A DNA stretch of 64,000 nt, taken from contig OX388309.1 of assembly GCA_947579605.1 (NCBI GenBank), positions 22,201,071 through 22,265,070 on the forward strand. Reading direction: 5' to 3'. The DNA comes from Athripsodes cinereus (Eukaryota; Arthropoda; Insecta; Trichoptera; Leptoceridae). Position 1 is the first letter of the stretch. Each line of letters starts with the position of its first letter. The notes under the pieces are model-generated. The model ran no database searches, was not told where the DNA came from, and saw nothing but the letters and a program-made list of their open reading frames with translations. Positions 9,531 to 21,269 of this stretch are shown here, one piece after another. The position numbers were made by a program, and so were the translations under genes.

Positions 9531-12305
9531 TTCAAATATTTATGTTAGTTTAAAAGTAAGTTGTAATGATATCACAATAAAACTTTCGCCACACCTATAT
9601 ATAAGCAATTAGGCTATTTATGTAATATATAATGTGTGATTGTAGTGATGTTACCTAAACCAATGGATTAGATATTGTGATATGTAATAATATAATATAT
9701 TGTAGAAGTATCTTATAATATGAAGTTACAACACTTTACAGCCCACACAATAAACAGTTGTTGTTGTAGTTGATTTATTATTAATAATGAATATCAATTT
9801 AGGTATACTTATTTTACCTATATAATGTTATAATACTATTAGGGCTATTGTATTATTGAGTATAGATAATTTGCAAGAATATAGTGACATCTGTTTGAAT
9901 ACTATTATATGTTACTTTTGTTCATTTCTTTATCAGAAGGCATCACTAAAAAGTGTTAATCTTTTCCTAAAAAATTACTAGAGTGGAAATTGTTAACCTA
10001 TAAAACTGTGTATATCGTGTCACTAAGAAAGGCTTGTAAATATTTTTTGAAAGTGTGATTATAAATTTTATGAAAGCGTAAGTGTATTTCCTTGATTATT
10101 TTTTGTTCTTGACGTAACGAAAGGATTAGTTTATTAGAAAACCATCTATATAATATTATCTATAAATATTGATTGAATAAAGTGTATTTTACTATAATAT
10201 GCCATTAACGTCTCTCTCACAAGCAGGGTAGCCAGTGAACTCGACTTATGTCAAAAACGCACAATTTATGGCAAGCAAATTCTGTTATTTCTTTTAATGA
10301 TGTCCCTTTTGTGCTTTTTCTCTCTACCTTGCTGTTTTTTTTTATTTTTTTCTGCTGAGATCGCCATGGCCAAAAGCTTTTATGTTGTCAGCGCAGGGTG
10401 ACATTTTTAGGATACAAATAATAAAGATAGGTAATTTATATCCCGTTGCAGAATTAAAATAAGAAAATTTTAGAAACAGAATTTTAACAGAAATTATAGT
10501 TCACAAACAGATAAAGATAAATTCATCGTGAATGCACACGTGTCCAGAAAATCTTATTTCTTGCTATGCGTACTGCAAAAAATATTAAATGTAGGTGCTT
10601 ACTTTGAAAATTATTATAGTGTTTTTTTCACACCATAAATATAAGCTTTTAATATTTTTTAAATCCTCATTGCATATCGCTGAAATTAAGCGTACCATTT
10701 TTTTTATTTAATTTTTATGAATAGAAAATATGTTAATAAAGCCTATTATTTTGCCAATTCCCTTTCGGGGATTTATTTATTTATTTATTCGGCGATGAAC
10801 TTTAACTATGGAAGATATAATTATTAGAGATAGGAAAGTAGGAAATTTGTTTATTTTTACGTAATAACTTACCACTTGTCGTCATTAAATATTTATAATT
10901 TATTCAGAGCATGAAATTATCAATTTTCTTGTGTTGATGTAATACAAAATTTAATGTACAAACATTTTTTCAAAATTTAACTTGATGTTCAACACATAAA
11001 TCACGACGCCGTCCCATTATTTTACAACTTTTCTATACTTACTTACTTGTTGAATGTTTTACTACTTATCTAGTATTTTTATACTTGACGGAATTTCAAT
11101 GCATAGTTTATTTAAGTAATGAAATAAGTGTTATGTTTTTATACTAAGCTAAAATATTACATACATTCGACTTATATAAAAACCTTCAAAATATAATATA
11201 TTTATCTATTGTTATAGTTTATTCTGGCTTTGCTCTGAAAATGAACTTTAATTAATGTAAACAAACAAATATGTTAATAGTTACCTGCATCGTAATTGTA
11301 AAGTATTAGTGGTTAATTTTTGCGTAGTCGTCTAGTTTTTATTTTAAATAATTGCAACTTTTTTGTATAAATACAAATTTTACACATAACCTATACATCA
11401 AAATCATACCAAATAAATCTTGTTATCTGTACATTTATCACATCGAAACATATATTCTGAACAATCCATTCAATTACCGCAAAAATCTAATAACATGTTG
11501 CATTATTATCTTAAATATTTCTCTTAATTCATGATACTTATTTCTATAAACTTAATGTAAAGATGACACCTTATTACACACTATATTATTCGTTCTCTGT
11601 TGTATATTTGCACAGTATGCGTTGAAGACTCACATTTAAACAAATTTACATATTATGTAAAAACGAACTACCTAAAATATTAATATACCTACCATGTTTT
11701 ATTTACAAGGTAACAAAGAAACATTTGTGATCCAAATATGATTGCAAGTTGAAACCGATGAATCATTGCATTAAGAATTATATCATATACATAGTTAAAT
11801 GTACCTACAAATATCCTCCACTGGATTAAATTGAAATTAGATTTAATTAACGATTACGATTTGGGGAAACATTATTTATGAACCATTTAACCTGCTCTAT
11901 ATTTTATTTCTAGGACACGTTTGTATCAACTTTACAACAACGCATAATAATTATTCATCATGTTCTTTTACATCGTGTTGTTTTGTTATTACCTATTATC
12001 AAATTAATCAACATGCCTTGTAAAAATAATAACAGCCAACTTTAAAATCGTTTTATTCATAACCTAATTAATAAAAATTCATTTAGTATATGTAATCTTC
12101 GGTACCAGGAACATTTAGTACCGATATCAAAGGCTTTATAATATAATATGCCTACCTAGAATATTGACCTATAAAAGTTACGTACCTGTATTCCAATAAC
12201 AATTACTGATTAAAAAATGTATTGAACGCTTAAATTTTGTGGGTATCTTGAACATTTCCCGTTTTTGGTAAATTAGTAACGCATGTTATACATAACAGGT
12301 ATATC
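9531..12305. other. No recognisable gene
   Basis: A long AT-rich stretch. It contains an (ATTT)n run at 10770-10788 and a doubtful SINE A remnant at 10210-10260. Open frames such as 11352-11534 have the composition of random AT-rich DNA. Confidence 0.5.
10210..10260 (-). repeat. Possible SINE A remnant
   Basis: The minus strand reads CTGGCTACCCTGCTTGTGAG and then, after a diverged stretch, TATAGTA, resembling the 3' end of SINE A. It is too decayed to be sure. Confidence 0.35.
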
Positions 12306-12485
12306 AGAACCAGAAACAATTTAAGAAATGTGTACCCAAAGACTGACAAAGACGGAAAAGGATTTTATTATGAATCTGTAAGGGTTTTCAATGATCTATT
12401 GGAAGTGCTAAAAAATGAAAATAGTTATCATACCTTCAAGAGGCAGTTGAAGAAAAGTACACTAGAAAGAAGAGATATTGACTGA
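12306..12485 (+). pseudogene. Jockey/CR1-like LINE C-terminal fragment
   Basis: An open stretch of 59 codons plus stop, without its own start, reads like the extreme C-terminus of Jockey- or CR1-type ORF2: RTRNNL at the beginning, YYESVRVFNDLLEVLKN in the middle, and FKRQLKK near the end. This is the usual layout of the region after the RT domain, where a V..FN.LP..LK...S...FK..LK pattern is common. The rest of the polyprotein is missing. A T-rich stretch follows at 12512-12528, then SINE A at 12560. No TSD could be matched. Confidence 0.65.
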
Positions 12486-12559
12486 TTAGTTTAAGATTTC
12501 CGGATTTCTGTTTTTTTTTTATTTTTTTGTGTCAGGATTTTAAAAAGTAGGTAAATTAT

Positions 12560-12817
12560 CCCGTGGAGCACCCGGTAAAGAATTGGTTTCCCACTCTTCT
12601 GCGTAAGTTTTCGAGTGTCCTGTAAAAGGCAGGTGTTCGAAAAAATTAAGACATTTTACTTCTTAAATTCAGCGATGAGGGTTGCCACCCATCCTGAATG
12701 TCCTGATTTTATATTGGCACGAAGAGGACAGTTTGCATGTTTCTTACATGCAGCTGATCTGCTGGCTACCCCACTTGTGGGATATGCCGTGATGGTATAG
12801 TAGTAGTAGTAATAGTA
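12560..12817 (+). repeat. SINE A, clean copy, 9-bp TSD
   Basis: Bounded by GTAAATTAT at 12551-12559 and 12818-12826. The body starts exactly at CCCGTGGAGC, which defines the 5' end of the family, and finishes with a TAG/AAT-rich tail. It differs from the 9253 copy at only a few positions. Confidence 0.85.
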
Positions 12818-12826
12818 GTAAATTAT

Positions 12827-13535
12827 GTGCTTTTTAGAAGACAAATCTATTTGAAGATCTTCTAGTTCCTAATACCAACTCTATAATGCTCTCAGGGGCC
12901 AAATTTTGATTTTGTAGAATTACAAATATCATTTTAATGTTTTATAATTGAATTGTTGTCTTTTATATATAAAAATAATAATAATGTAAATGTTGCCTTA
13001 CTTTGCCGATAGAATAACACTTATGAGAAATATATTAAAAAAATGAAAATTTCCACGTAAATAACATTACTGTTTATATTTCTAATCCTGATTTAAATGC
13101 TGTTTACAAATAATTGTTGTAAAGCACTTTCAGAGTGACATCAAAGGTATTAAAGAAAAACTTAAATTACACTTTCATAAGTTGCATTTTTCTAATAGTC
13201 CAGCCAATTAAATAGGAATCATAAAGTTTGATAATACTAAAGGAACGAGTTTGAAATAAACTTTGTTCTAGCTTTTGTTCCCGTAATTTCGTATTATATT
13301 TATCGTGATAATAATACCTACGTAGGTACTTTAACCCGGCAACACTACCACTTGAAATTATAAGCTTTGTTGTATATTACATATTTGAATATCTCTACAC
13401 TGAATAATTTCATTTCAGTTTCGGATGCTGTAAACCAACTAAAATTTGAGAACGGAATGTGAACTGCTACCGAGAACTGTTGATAATCAGGGTAGGAAAA
13501 ATGATGTTTGATTAATGAAAAAGTCATCACAATAT
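12827..13535. other. No recognisable gene
   Basis: AT-rich spacer between two SINE A copies. No structure was recognised. Confidence 0.5.
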
Positions 13536-13547
13536 TAAGATTTAAAA

Positions 13548-13813
13548 CTACTACTACTACTACTACTACTACTATACCATCACGGCATATCCCACAAGTG
13601 GGGTAGCCAGCAGATCAGCTGCATGTAAGAAACATGCAAACTGTCCTCTTCGTGCCAATATAAAATCAAGACATTCAGGATAGGTGGCAAACCTCATCGC
13701 TGAATTTAAGATGTAAAATGTCTTAATTTTTTCGAACACCTGCCCTTTACAGGACACTCGAAAACTTACGCAGAAGAGTGGGAGACCAATTCTTTACCGG
13801 GTGCTCCACGGGA
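13548..13813 (-). repeat. SINE A, clean copy, 12-bp TSD
   Basis: Minus-strand copy flanked by TAAGATTTAAAA at 13536-13547 and 13814-13825. The (TAG)n tail appears as (CTA)n at 13548-13574, and the 5' end TCCCGTGG lies at the right boundary. This fixes the polarity of the element: simple-repeat tail at the 3' end. Confidence 0.88.
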
Positions 13814-14149
13814 TAAGATTTAAAAGCAGAGTAATTATTAAGTGCTAAAGCGTCCACTTAATATCTATTATAGGCGCATGAGCTCAACTGGTATGTATTT
13901 TTTTTATATCTGGCCAAGTAACTTCTATATGTAAAAGAGTTTACATTGTGAGCTTCCGTTAATTTAGCGTAAATTTATAAAAATATTGTGTAATTGCTTT
14001 GGTGAGAAAGCAAAATTTGAAAATAGTACCTAAATATAGGCGAATTTAAACCGTATTGATATCTTATACGAGGGTCAAAAATTAAGTTACTCAAGTAGGG
14101 TGGTATATTTTATCGCTGAATATTTATTTCTAAATATACATTTGTTTCG

Positions 14150-14374
14150 TAGAGAACCTGGCGAGGAATTGGTCTTCCACACTATTACGTAAGTTTTCTA
14201 GTGTCCTGTAAAAGACAGGTGTCTGAAAACATAAATATATTTTACATTTTAAATTCAGTGTTGAAATTTGCCACCCATCGTGGAATTTCCTCATATTTTG
14301 TATAGAAAGAATAGCTTGCAGCTGGTCTGCTGGCTATCGCACTTGTGGGATATGCCGTGATGGTATAGTAGTAG
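14150..14374 (+). repeat. SINE A, diverged copy
   Basis: Aligns with the whole family from GAGAACCTGGCGAGG to CCGTGATGGTATAGTAGTAG, with many substitutions and an internal deletion around 14310. No TSD was found. It is an older insertion than its neighbours. Confidence 0.75.
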
Positions 14375-14957
14375 CACAATAGGTTCATCGTGTCTTTGTT
14401 GAAATGTAACAGCGATTTTGCATTCAAGGCATTTGTAAAATATTACGTATGAAAGTCGCTGCATAGTGCAATATTCAGGATAACGGTTAGACTGTGCATA
14501 ATTTCTGAACTAACGAAGGAAACATAGAGATGTGTTTATTAAGGCATATTGCTGCATAACCGTATAACATTTGTTATTATAATTATTCTCAATGAAATAT
14601 AATATTAGTATATTATTGTGTGAGAAATATTACCTACCACAATAATATAATACAGGCAACAATGAATTAACTAGTTATGGCTTTATGCTATTCATAATAT
14701 TCGCATACAAATAGTAGTTGTGTTTTGAAATTTACGTTTGTTTTTTATATTAGCAAACCTCAGAACTTTTCAACACAATATTCCAGTATTGTTTGTACAT
14801 CTCTTAACGTAGGTCATTATGCAATCATTTATTTGTTTGAATAAGAGTGCTTTCACATAAATATTTCTCATTGAAATTCCGTTTAAAGGTTGTCTATATA
14901 TTTTGTAATGAGATAAAGTAGAGAGTTGTCGGTTTATTGAAATCCTAGGAATAACAT

Positions 14958-15134
14958 GAGTTCGTCGGTAGCCTGGAGGTAGAGTCTCGGCATTATGAAC
15001 ATGAGGTCCGGGGTTCGATCCCAGGTGCCGGCAAACTCCCCTTTCACGACACAAGCTTTTAGCTTACTGTGAAAGGTGTATAAGGTTGTATTTGGGTTTA
15101 TAACAAAACCCAGATATATCTTAAAAAAAAAAAA
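14958..15134 (+). repeat. SINE B (tRNA-derived), full-length
   Basis: The head carries an A-box-like TAGCCTGGAGG and a perfect B box GGTTCGATCC, the internal Pol III promoter of tRNAs. The body includes ACACAAGCTTTTAGCTTACT and the tail region GGGTTTATAACAAAACCC, which can fold into a stem-loop, before a poly-A end. Related copies lie at 21064, 24312, 38620 and 49476. The minus-strand frames of 94 and 102 codons over this element are shadows. Confidence 0.88.
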
Positions 15135-15414
15135 CATTCGATATGATTCAATAATGAACTTTTTAACTTTGTATTTAAAACTATCATTTATTATTTTTAA
15201 TTTCGATACGTTAGTATCATTGACGAGCAGATTTAAAATCATGTCGCGTTGTTATCACATAGTGAATGCCAACAACATCGAAAATATTACATTTGATCAT
15301 TATGTACAATAGCTGTTTATCATCTTTTTTATAAAATATACCGTTTTTACCTAATTTAACTATTCTGTTTTTCTGAATATCTTATGCGTCTTTTGAAATA
15401 TCATGAGAAATATA

Positions 15415-15530
15415 ATTATTTATTCTTTACTGTACATTGATTACAAGCAATTTTACACATAAATATGACAGTATCAAATCAATCAATGAACAATGGGGAA
15501 ATTTATCGTGGAGGTGCCATTCTTTTTAGG
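15415..15530 (-). mobile_element. LINE 3' UTR remnant
   Basis: Shares TGTACATTGATTACAAGCAA-type sequence and an AAATAAT-type tail with 285-450, in the same orientation. It is non-coding. Confidence 0.45.
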
Positions 15531-16530
15531 ATACCTTACTGTACCTTTATGTACCTATAGACAGTTCAATTTGTGACTTAAATTAGAAAAACAATTGGAC
15601 GATATACGAGTAAGCTTAGGAAAAAGTGTATGCAATGTGTAAAAAATCAGAAAAAATGTAGAAGTCTTTGTCTAATAATGAACCGAAACTGAAAAAGGAC
15701 AAGATCCACGAAATTATTTATTTCCGATGAAATTGATAATTACCTTTTTATTATATTTCAGTATTCATGAAACCTAAAAAAATCTATATATTACAATAGA
15801 TGAAAAATCATGCCTCATTCACTTTTTAGTAAAATTTTGTTTGTTTCAAAATGTCGTCATTTCCTGAAAATAAAATTAAAAAAACGAGAGTTCGCATTTT
15901 TAAGGCGTAAATGAAAGCGTCGCGCGTTGTAAAATTTTGGTAATTTATTCATTTAAAAAATAATTGTTACCACCACATGGACAGTGTGAAATAAATTATT
16001 ATGTAAAATAATAATTCATGTGAAAACTTGTTCAAAACTCGCCGTATGTTGAGCATATCATAATAATAATATCATGAACTTGAAGGGTTTGATAATAATT
16101 TGCATTTTTACGTAATAAACACTGTACCTACGGGCTAGGAGTGTGTACGCTTCAGTACAAAGTTGTTCCATGAGCTTGTTACGAGAAGTTCGTAATAACT
16201 GTCGTACCATAGAGGTGAAAAAAGATATATTCAATTTATTCCTATGTTACCACATCGCGATGAATGTCCATATATTTTTTGGGATGGATCTGAGTTTCTA
16301 ATACATATATTGTAAATTTACTCATAATCTTTTTATTTATTTACAAATATTTACGGCCAAAGCCTTTAACATGTTAAACCTCTGTATACATACAAAACAT
16401 GTAAACAAAGGAAAGATCTGTTACAAAAAAAGACACAAAACAATTAGACTAAAGAAACGAAAGTTTTACAGACAATATAACATTAATCATGTTATAATTA
16501 AAAAAAGATACAAAAATGTTAAAAAAATTT

Positions 16531-16800
16531 TGGTAAAGACATCACAAAGAGAAATCAAAGGTATATAAATGTCAAATATAGTAAAAAGTCAATTAGTTAA
16601 AATTCATAATTTAAAAATTTGGTCAAGACATTACAAAGAGAAATCAAAGTGGTATAAAATTGTTAAACATAGTAAAAAGTCAGTTAGTTAAAATTCATAA
16701 GTTAAAAATTTGGTCAAGAACATTACAAAGAGAAATCAAAGTGGTATGAAATTGTCAAATATAGTAAATAGTCAATTAGTTTAAATTCATAAGTTAATAA
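16531..16800 (+). repeat. Tandem repeat, three units of about 90 bp
   Basis: Units start at TGGTAAAGAC (16531), TGGTCAAGAC (16620) and TGGTCAAGAA (16711), giving periods of 89 and 91 bp. Each contains ACAAAGAGAAATCAAAG and AGTCA-TTAGTT segments. The 65-codon frame at 16371 runs into the first unit and is not a gene. An A-rich run follows at 16914-16966. Confidence 0.85.
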
Positions 16801-16913
16801 AAAATTGATATAAAAAAATTTATATAAAAAATTTCCAATAATAGAGATCAATTAAAAAACATAAGTTTAGGATGCATAAAAACATAAGTGGTTAAAAGAG
16901 CAATTCGCCACAC

Positions 16914-16966
16914 AAAAAAAAAAAAAATAAAATAAAATAAAAAAAAATAAAAAAAAAAAAAAAAAA
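16914..16966 (+). repeat. A-rich low-complexity run
   Basis: A poly-A tract with scattered T residues. It may be the worn tail of a retrotransposed copy but has no defined body. Confidence 0.7.
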
Positions 16967-17434
16967 TATCGATTGTTTTGCCGTTCAATTGTTGAACAAT
17001 ATAGTTAGTCAATCATATTTTGAACCACTCTAGATTAGTCATTCCAATTGATCACACTCACTGATAATCAACCTATTTGAATAGGTATTAATTAGGTAAG
17101 AATGTTGTATAATGTGATACACATACATATGTGAACTTCCTTAAGGAGTACACAACACAGAGTCTCGACGCTTATGAATCGACTTAAGGCTTGGTTAAGA
17201 GTAGGTACTCTTTAAACCTAGGTAACATTCCCAATTACTCTGTGTCATGTTAATTATTCTACACTTCTAGTAAGTAAAATCCAGTTCCCGACATCCAATT
17301 GTGTCAAAAAATTCATAACATTAATATAGTTAGTCAAATTAACTTATTTAAATTGTTGATAGTGATGCACTCTCTTTATGTTTATTTATAATATTTGAAA
17401 GTAAAGTATAATTATTAATAAACTCATAACACCT

Positions 17435-17488
17435 TAACGTGAGCTCCCGTGGTAGTACTTTGCCACGGCTAGCTTGGGGGCCACGTTA
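17435..17488. other. GC-rich imperfect hairpin
   Basis: TAACGTG at 17435-17441 pairs with CACGTTA at 17482-17488, and inside it CCGTGG at 17448-17453 pairs with CCACGG at 17463-17468. This is a conspicuous GC-rich structure in AT-rich surroundings. On the minus strand TGGCCCCCAAGC directly follows TTGTAACG, which could be an LTR end followed by a tRNA primer-binding site. It could also be a structured RNA segment. Confidence 0.45.
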
Positions 17489-18290
17489 CAAGATATGTTC
17501 CTCTTAAGTAGGTGGGTACTAATATACAAAATAAAAAAAATAATAATTATAATTATAAATACGATTTATTCAGGGGAATAATTTATATGCATGGACCAAT
17601 GCAAAATAAACACAAACAATAACACTGACGTGTTCACACAGTAAAAAAAAAAACACATGTAAGTACTATTATCATATAGTAATAGAATATAAGTAATGTA
17701 CAAAAATTATAAATAAAAAACAATTACTTCTTCGTTGCGCTGGCTAAACGCGAGGGCGCGACCCTCAGCGATTGTAGTACAATTAACACAATGTCTATAT
17801 ATGTGTCACGAAGAGTCCAGTTGCAGTGCACAAATATAGTTCCCGATGAACAACTTCACAATGGAATATTTTATCAATAGTCTATTAATCACTCGTCGAA
17901 TATATGATATTGCAATCAAATTAAAAAAATAGTCTCAGATGATAATAATGAAATTCACTTTTCAATTTATTTCTCACTTTCGATGAATCACTTCTCACTT
18001 AGGTATTTGTATATCGTAAATACCTAGCAGACAAGGCGAGTACTATATCGGTGTTACGCGCACGGATGTTGAAAAACTTCTGAACTCTCGTCCTTGAACT
18101 GCGCTGGCTTATATAGTTCTCCGGGGCGGCAGGCAGAGACAGAAATAAAGTTGTTCTGTCTCCTTCTATGTCCTTGTACTTTTCTTCAATGGCAGTATAA
18201 AATAGTATGTATTTTAAATTTGATTGCTTTATCATAATATGAAGAATATTAAAATGATTAAAATGCGATGTTTTTTTCTTTCTTGAAGTT
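17489..18290 (-). mobile_element. Possible LTR with promoter
   Basis: Read on the minus strand this runs from about TGTAACTTCAAG (18290) through a TATA-box promoter (18109-18115) and AATAAA-type poly-A signals to TTGTAACG (about 17489), followed by TGGCCCCC as a possible primer-binding site. That order is what an LTR would show. There is no second LTR in the window and no gag-pol, so a solo or decayed LTR, or a host promoter with first exon, remain alternatives. The 106-codon minus-strand frame at 17999-18319 spans the promoter and is unlikely to be a protein. Confidence 0.3.
18078..18117 (-). promoter_or_regulatory. TATA box plus initiator
   Basis: On the minus strand CTATATAAGC (TATA at 18109-18115) lies about 33 bases upstream of TTCAGAA at 18078-18084, a match to the arthropod initiator TCAG. 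The surrounding 150 bases are clearly richer in G+C than the neighbourhood. Spacing and motif quality suit a Pol II core promoter. Confidence 0.5.
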
Positions 18291-18299
18291 ACAGCCGTT

Positions 18300-20054
18300 T
18301 TTCGGAAGATAATTATCAAACAAGATTATTTACATACATTTGAATTATGGAACAAATACTTAACTTATCTTAACATGTGCAAAATTATTTACAATCAATT
18401 TTCACCTAGATATCTACATCTCTAAACAACAATTAATTTAATTAAATACATTTTCATGTTCTTTTGATATACATAGGTATCGTAGAATTTTAAAACAATA
18501 GTTATGACTCTAAGATTACCATAAAGTTTGATCCTATACCTACCGATACTTTACATACTCGATCTACTTTAAATATAAAAAAAAATCTCAATTGTAACAT
18601 ATCTTCATAATATCTTATTGAAATCATTAAATATTATTAGTGTACACCTCGGTGTATCAACAAGCAATTATTTACATATCAAACATTATTATTTCTTATA
18701 ATATCTAATTATTTACATACGTCCTTAATCAAATTTATAATTACAATTGTTTTTTTTTTTAAATATGCAAAACTTTCTTTATACCTATCTCAATGCCAGA
18801 TATTAAGTCCAAATTATATTTTCCAATATAGTGACAATATCCCATAAGTTGTGTGACTTGATAGATATTTATTAGATACAATGAATCAGTGATACAATTA
18901 ATCATTGGATGAACACATCTATATAATTATAATAAAATTAATTCTTTCCGTACTAGTAAATATTAACTACCTACTATATTATTTACATTTTTACATATTT
19001 AAACATTTCTTTTACTCAATTATTTACTATATGCAATATTTACACAGGTTAGGTATATTTTAGGATCTCTCATAATGTATTATCACATACATCATATCAA
19101 AAATCATACAAAATAAATTACAATTAAAATATTACTATACCTAGCGCGGACATTAGTCATTATTATTAAACAGGTGTCAAAACAAAACACTTTGTTAAAC
19201 AAAAGGGAATATCATAAAGCCATTAATATTTTTGTAAAAAAGTTACAACAAAATAAAATTACCCAGCGGCTAAGTGAGTAGTCACCAGAACTCTCATTGT
19301 TATATGGGATAGTTATAATCCTGCCATTGTTTATTTAACTTTCACTAATACATACAATAGTATCTAAGTGCAGGTAGATATATAGGTACATAAAAATAAA
19401 TGCATCAATATTTGGATTTTTCTAGACTTTCTTGCGAACTCTATTATTTGAAATAAATATTCCCTTATCAACAAAACAATATTATATTCATCATAATGTT
19501 TTCCGTCATAATTAATTAGCAATGCATATCAACCTTTAACAATCTCATATAAAGCAATGCTCTGAAGATGGTGTCATTTAGCAGCGGTATGCACAAACTG
19601 GACATATCTGTATTCAATGACCAAGGCTACTTCCAGGCTATCGACTACGTTAACCTTAATTTGAAATTATTAATTCATAAATTTTATTGTAGGTTATAGC
19701 AAAAACACTTTTTTGAATTATTTTGAAAAAAACTGCACCCTAAAATTCAAAAGTTCACAGTCTCGTAAAAAATTGAAAAACATATTCGTTTTCACACTTT
19801 CCATACATGGTTATTTTAATTTTGTTTAAGTAGACGGTTTTAAATTTTTCCTTTCATCTTATCTTTATTACCATCACGAGAATTTAAGGTACCTACCCAT
19901 TCTAACAAATTTTCTTTTTTGATAAAACTTTAAACTGAAACATCTTTGAAGCACGCTATTTGATTGCAATTCTAAGATAAATCTACTTACCAAGTTCTGA
20001 AAAAATACGATTTTTAATAAGGTATGTTTTCTCTCTACATAATCATTTAAAATT
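18300..20054. other. No recognisable gene
   Basis: AT-rich, with no frame, tail or terminal repeat that I recognise. Confidence 0.5.
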
Positions 20055-20138
20055 AGGTTAGCTGGAAGAGATCTCGCCTTGTCAAAACCTAACTCGTCCT
20101 CTGTATATTTGATTGTGTTTTATTTAAATGTTTATCTT
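20055..20138 (+). mobile_element. LINE 3' UTR-like fragment
   Basis: GGTTAGCTGGAAGAGATC is the motif found near the 3' end of insect Jockey-like LINEs, and resembles the one at 52300. It sits directly upstream of RT coding sequence, so a 3' end abuts the truncated 5' side of another copy. Confidence 0.4.
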
Positions 20139-20140
20139 AC

Positions 20141-20977
20141 TCCTACCTTAGGGGCCGACAGCAGAGAGTCTGTATTGGTGATGAGACATCCGATTGGGTC
20201 GGCCTTGAGGCGGGAGTTCCGCAGGGTTGTATACTGTCCCCTTTACTCTTCTCTATTTTCATCAACCCGATTACTGAACATCTTCATGGGGCCTATCATC
20301 TTTATGCAGATGATCTCCAATTATACATTCACTTTGATCTGAATAACATTGATGCTGCGTTCTTCAACATGAATACCAATCTTGAATATATAAATTTGTG
20401 GTGTAGAGATCACGGACTCTTGGTCAATCCAAGTAAATCACAAGCAATTATTATCGGAAGTCCTAGGAGTCTGTCTTCTCTTTCTTCACTCGCTCCTTTG
20501 CCATCTTTAGTCTTAAACGACTCAACTATCCCCTTCTCTGATGTTGTTAAAAATCTGGGTTTGTTTTTCGATTCCAAGTTATCATGGTGGAAACAAGTCA
20601 ACATAATCAGTAAAAAAGTATTCGGTTCACTGCATTCGCTCAGGAGAATGCAGAACTTCCTTTCAGTAGACACAAAAAAGCTATTGGTTCAGTCATTGAT
20701 TCATCCCTTATTTGACTATGCTGATGTTTGTTACTTGGATCTCTCGATGGAAGGTTTAAATAAGTTGGAACGTCTTCAGAATACTTGCATTCGATATATC
20801 TTCGGGCTCAAGAAATACGATCACATATCTGAATATCGTGAACGCCTTGGCTGGAAAACTATTCTTCAACGCAGAAATGTTCACACTCTTTGTCTTCTTT
20901 ATAAAGTTTTATTTGACCCCAATACTCCACTGTATCTGACGGAAAGATTTGAGTTTTTACCGTCGTGCCGTCGATGA
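20141..20977 (+). pseudogene. Jockey-type LINE reverse transcriptase, 5'-truncated
   Basis: The frame stays open for 278 codons to a TGA at 20975-20977. It encodes the C-terminal half of a reverse transcriptase and the tail beyond it. From the fragment start: SYLRGRQQRV at residues 1-10, the GVPQGCILSPLLF motif at 25-37, the catalytic YADD at 55-58, a LVNPSKSQAIIIG segment near 95-110, a KNLGLFFDSKLSW segment typical of Jockey RTs, then LERLQNTCIRYIFGL and the RR..H.L.LLYK tail. In an active element this enzyme copies its own mRNA into the genome by target-primed reverse transcription. The endonuclease, ORF1 and RT N-terminus are missing, so it cannot be autonomous. The open frame suggests moderate age. 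An ATG at 20369 lies inside the domain and is not a true start. Confidence 0.88.
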
Positions 20978-21063
20978 GAAGAAGAAAATACATGTACCTA
21001 TTCATAATATTATCATGCATTGGTTGGTTACCTCGATTTTAACCCTCAAAGTATTTTATGAAA

Positions 21064-21236
21064 TGAGTTTGTCGGTAGCCTGGAGGTAGAGTCTCGGCCT
21101 TCAGAACATGGGGTCCGTGGTTCGATCCAAGGTGCCGCCAGACTCCCCTTTCACGGCATAAGCTTTTAGCTTAGTGTGAAAGGTGTATAAGGTTGTATTT
21201 GGGTTTATAATAAACCCAGATATATCTTTTTTTTAT
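21064..21236 (+). repeat. SINE B (tRNA-derived), full-length
   Basis: Same head and tail as the 14958 copy: TAGCCTGGAGG and GGTTCGATCC boxes, ACGGCATAAGCTTTTAGCTT, and a GGGTTTATAATAAACCC stem-loop. The 3' tail is T-rich rather than A-rich, followed by mixed T/A sequence to about 21270. Confidence 0.85.
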
Positions 21237-21269
21237 TTTATTTTTATTTAGTTTTCCTTTTTTTATATT

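Noticed and set aside
14770..15242. 94- and 102-codon minus-strand frames
   Set aside because: Both overlap SINE B in antisense; the frames come from the repeat sequence.
17999..18319. 106-codon minus-strand open frame
   Set aside because: It spans a TATA box and initiator, so most of it would lie upstream of transcription; the promoter reading is better supported.
19560..19605. CTGAAGATGG as another hammerhead-like core
   Set aside because: No stem II and no GAAA box follow at the right distance.
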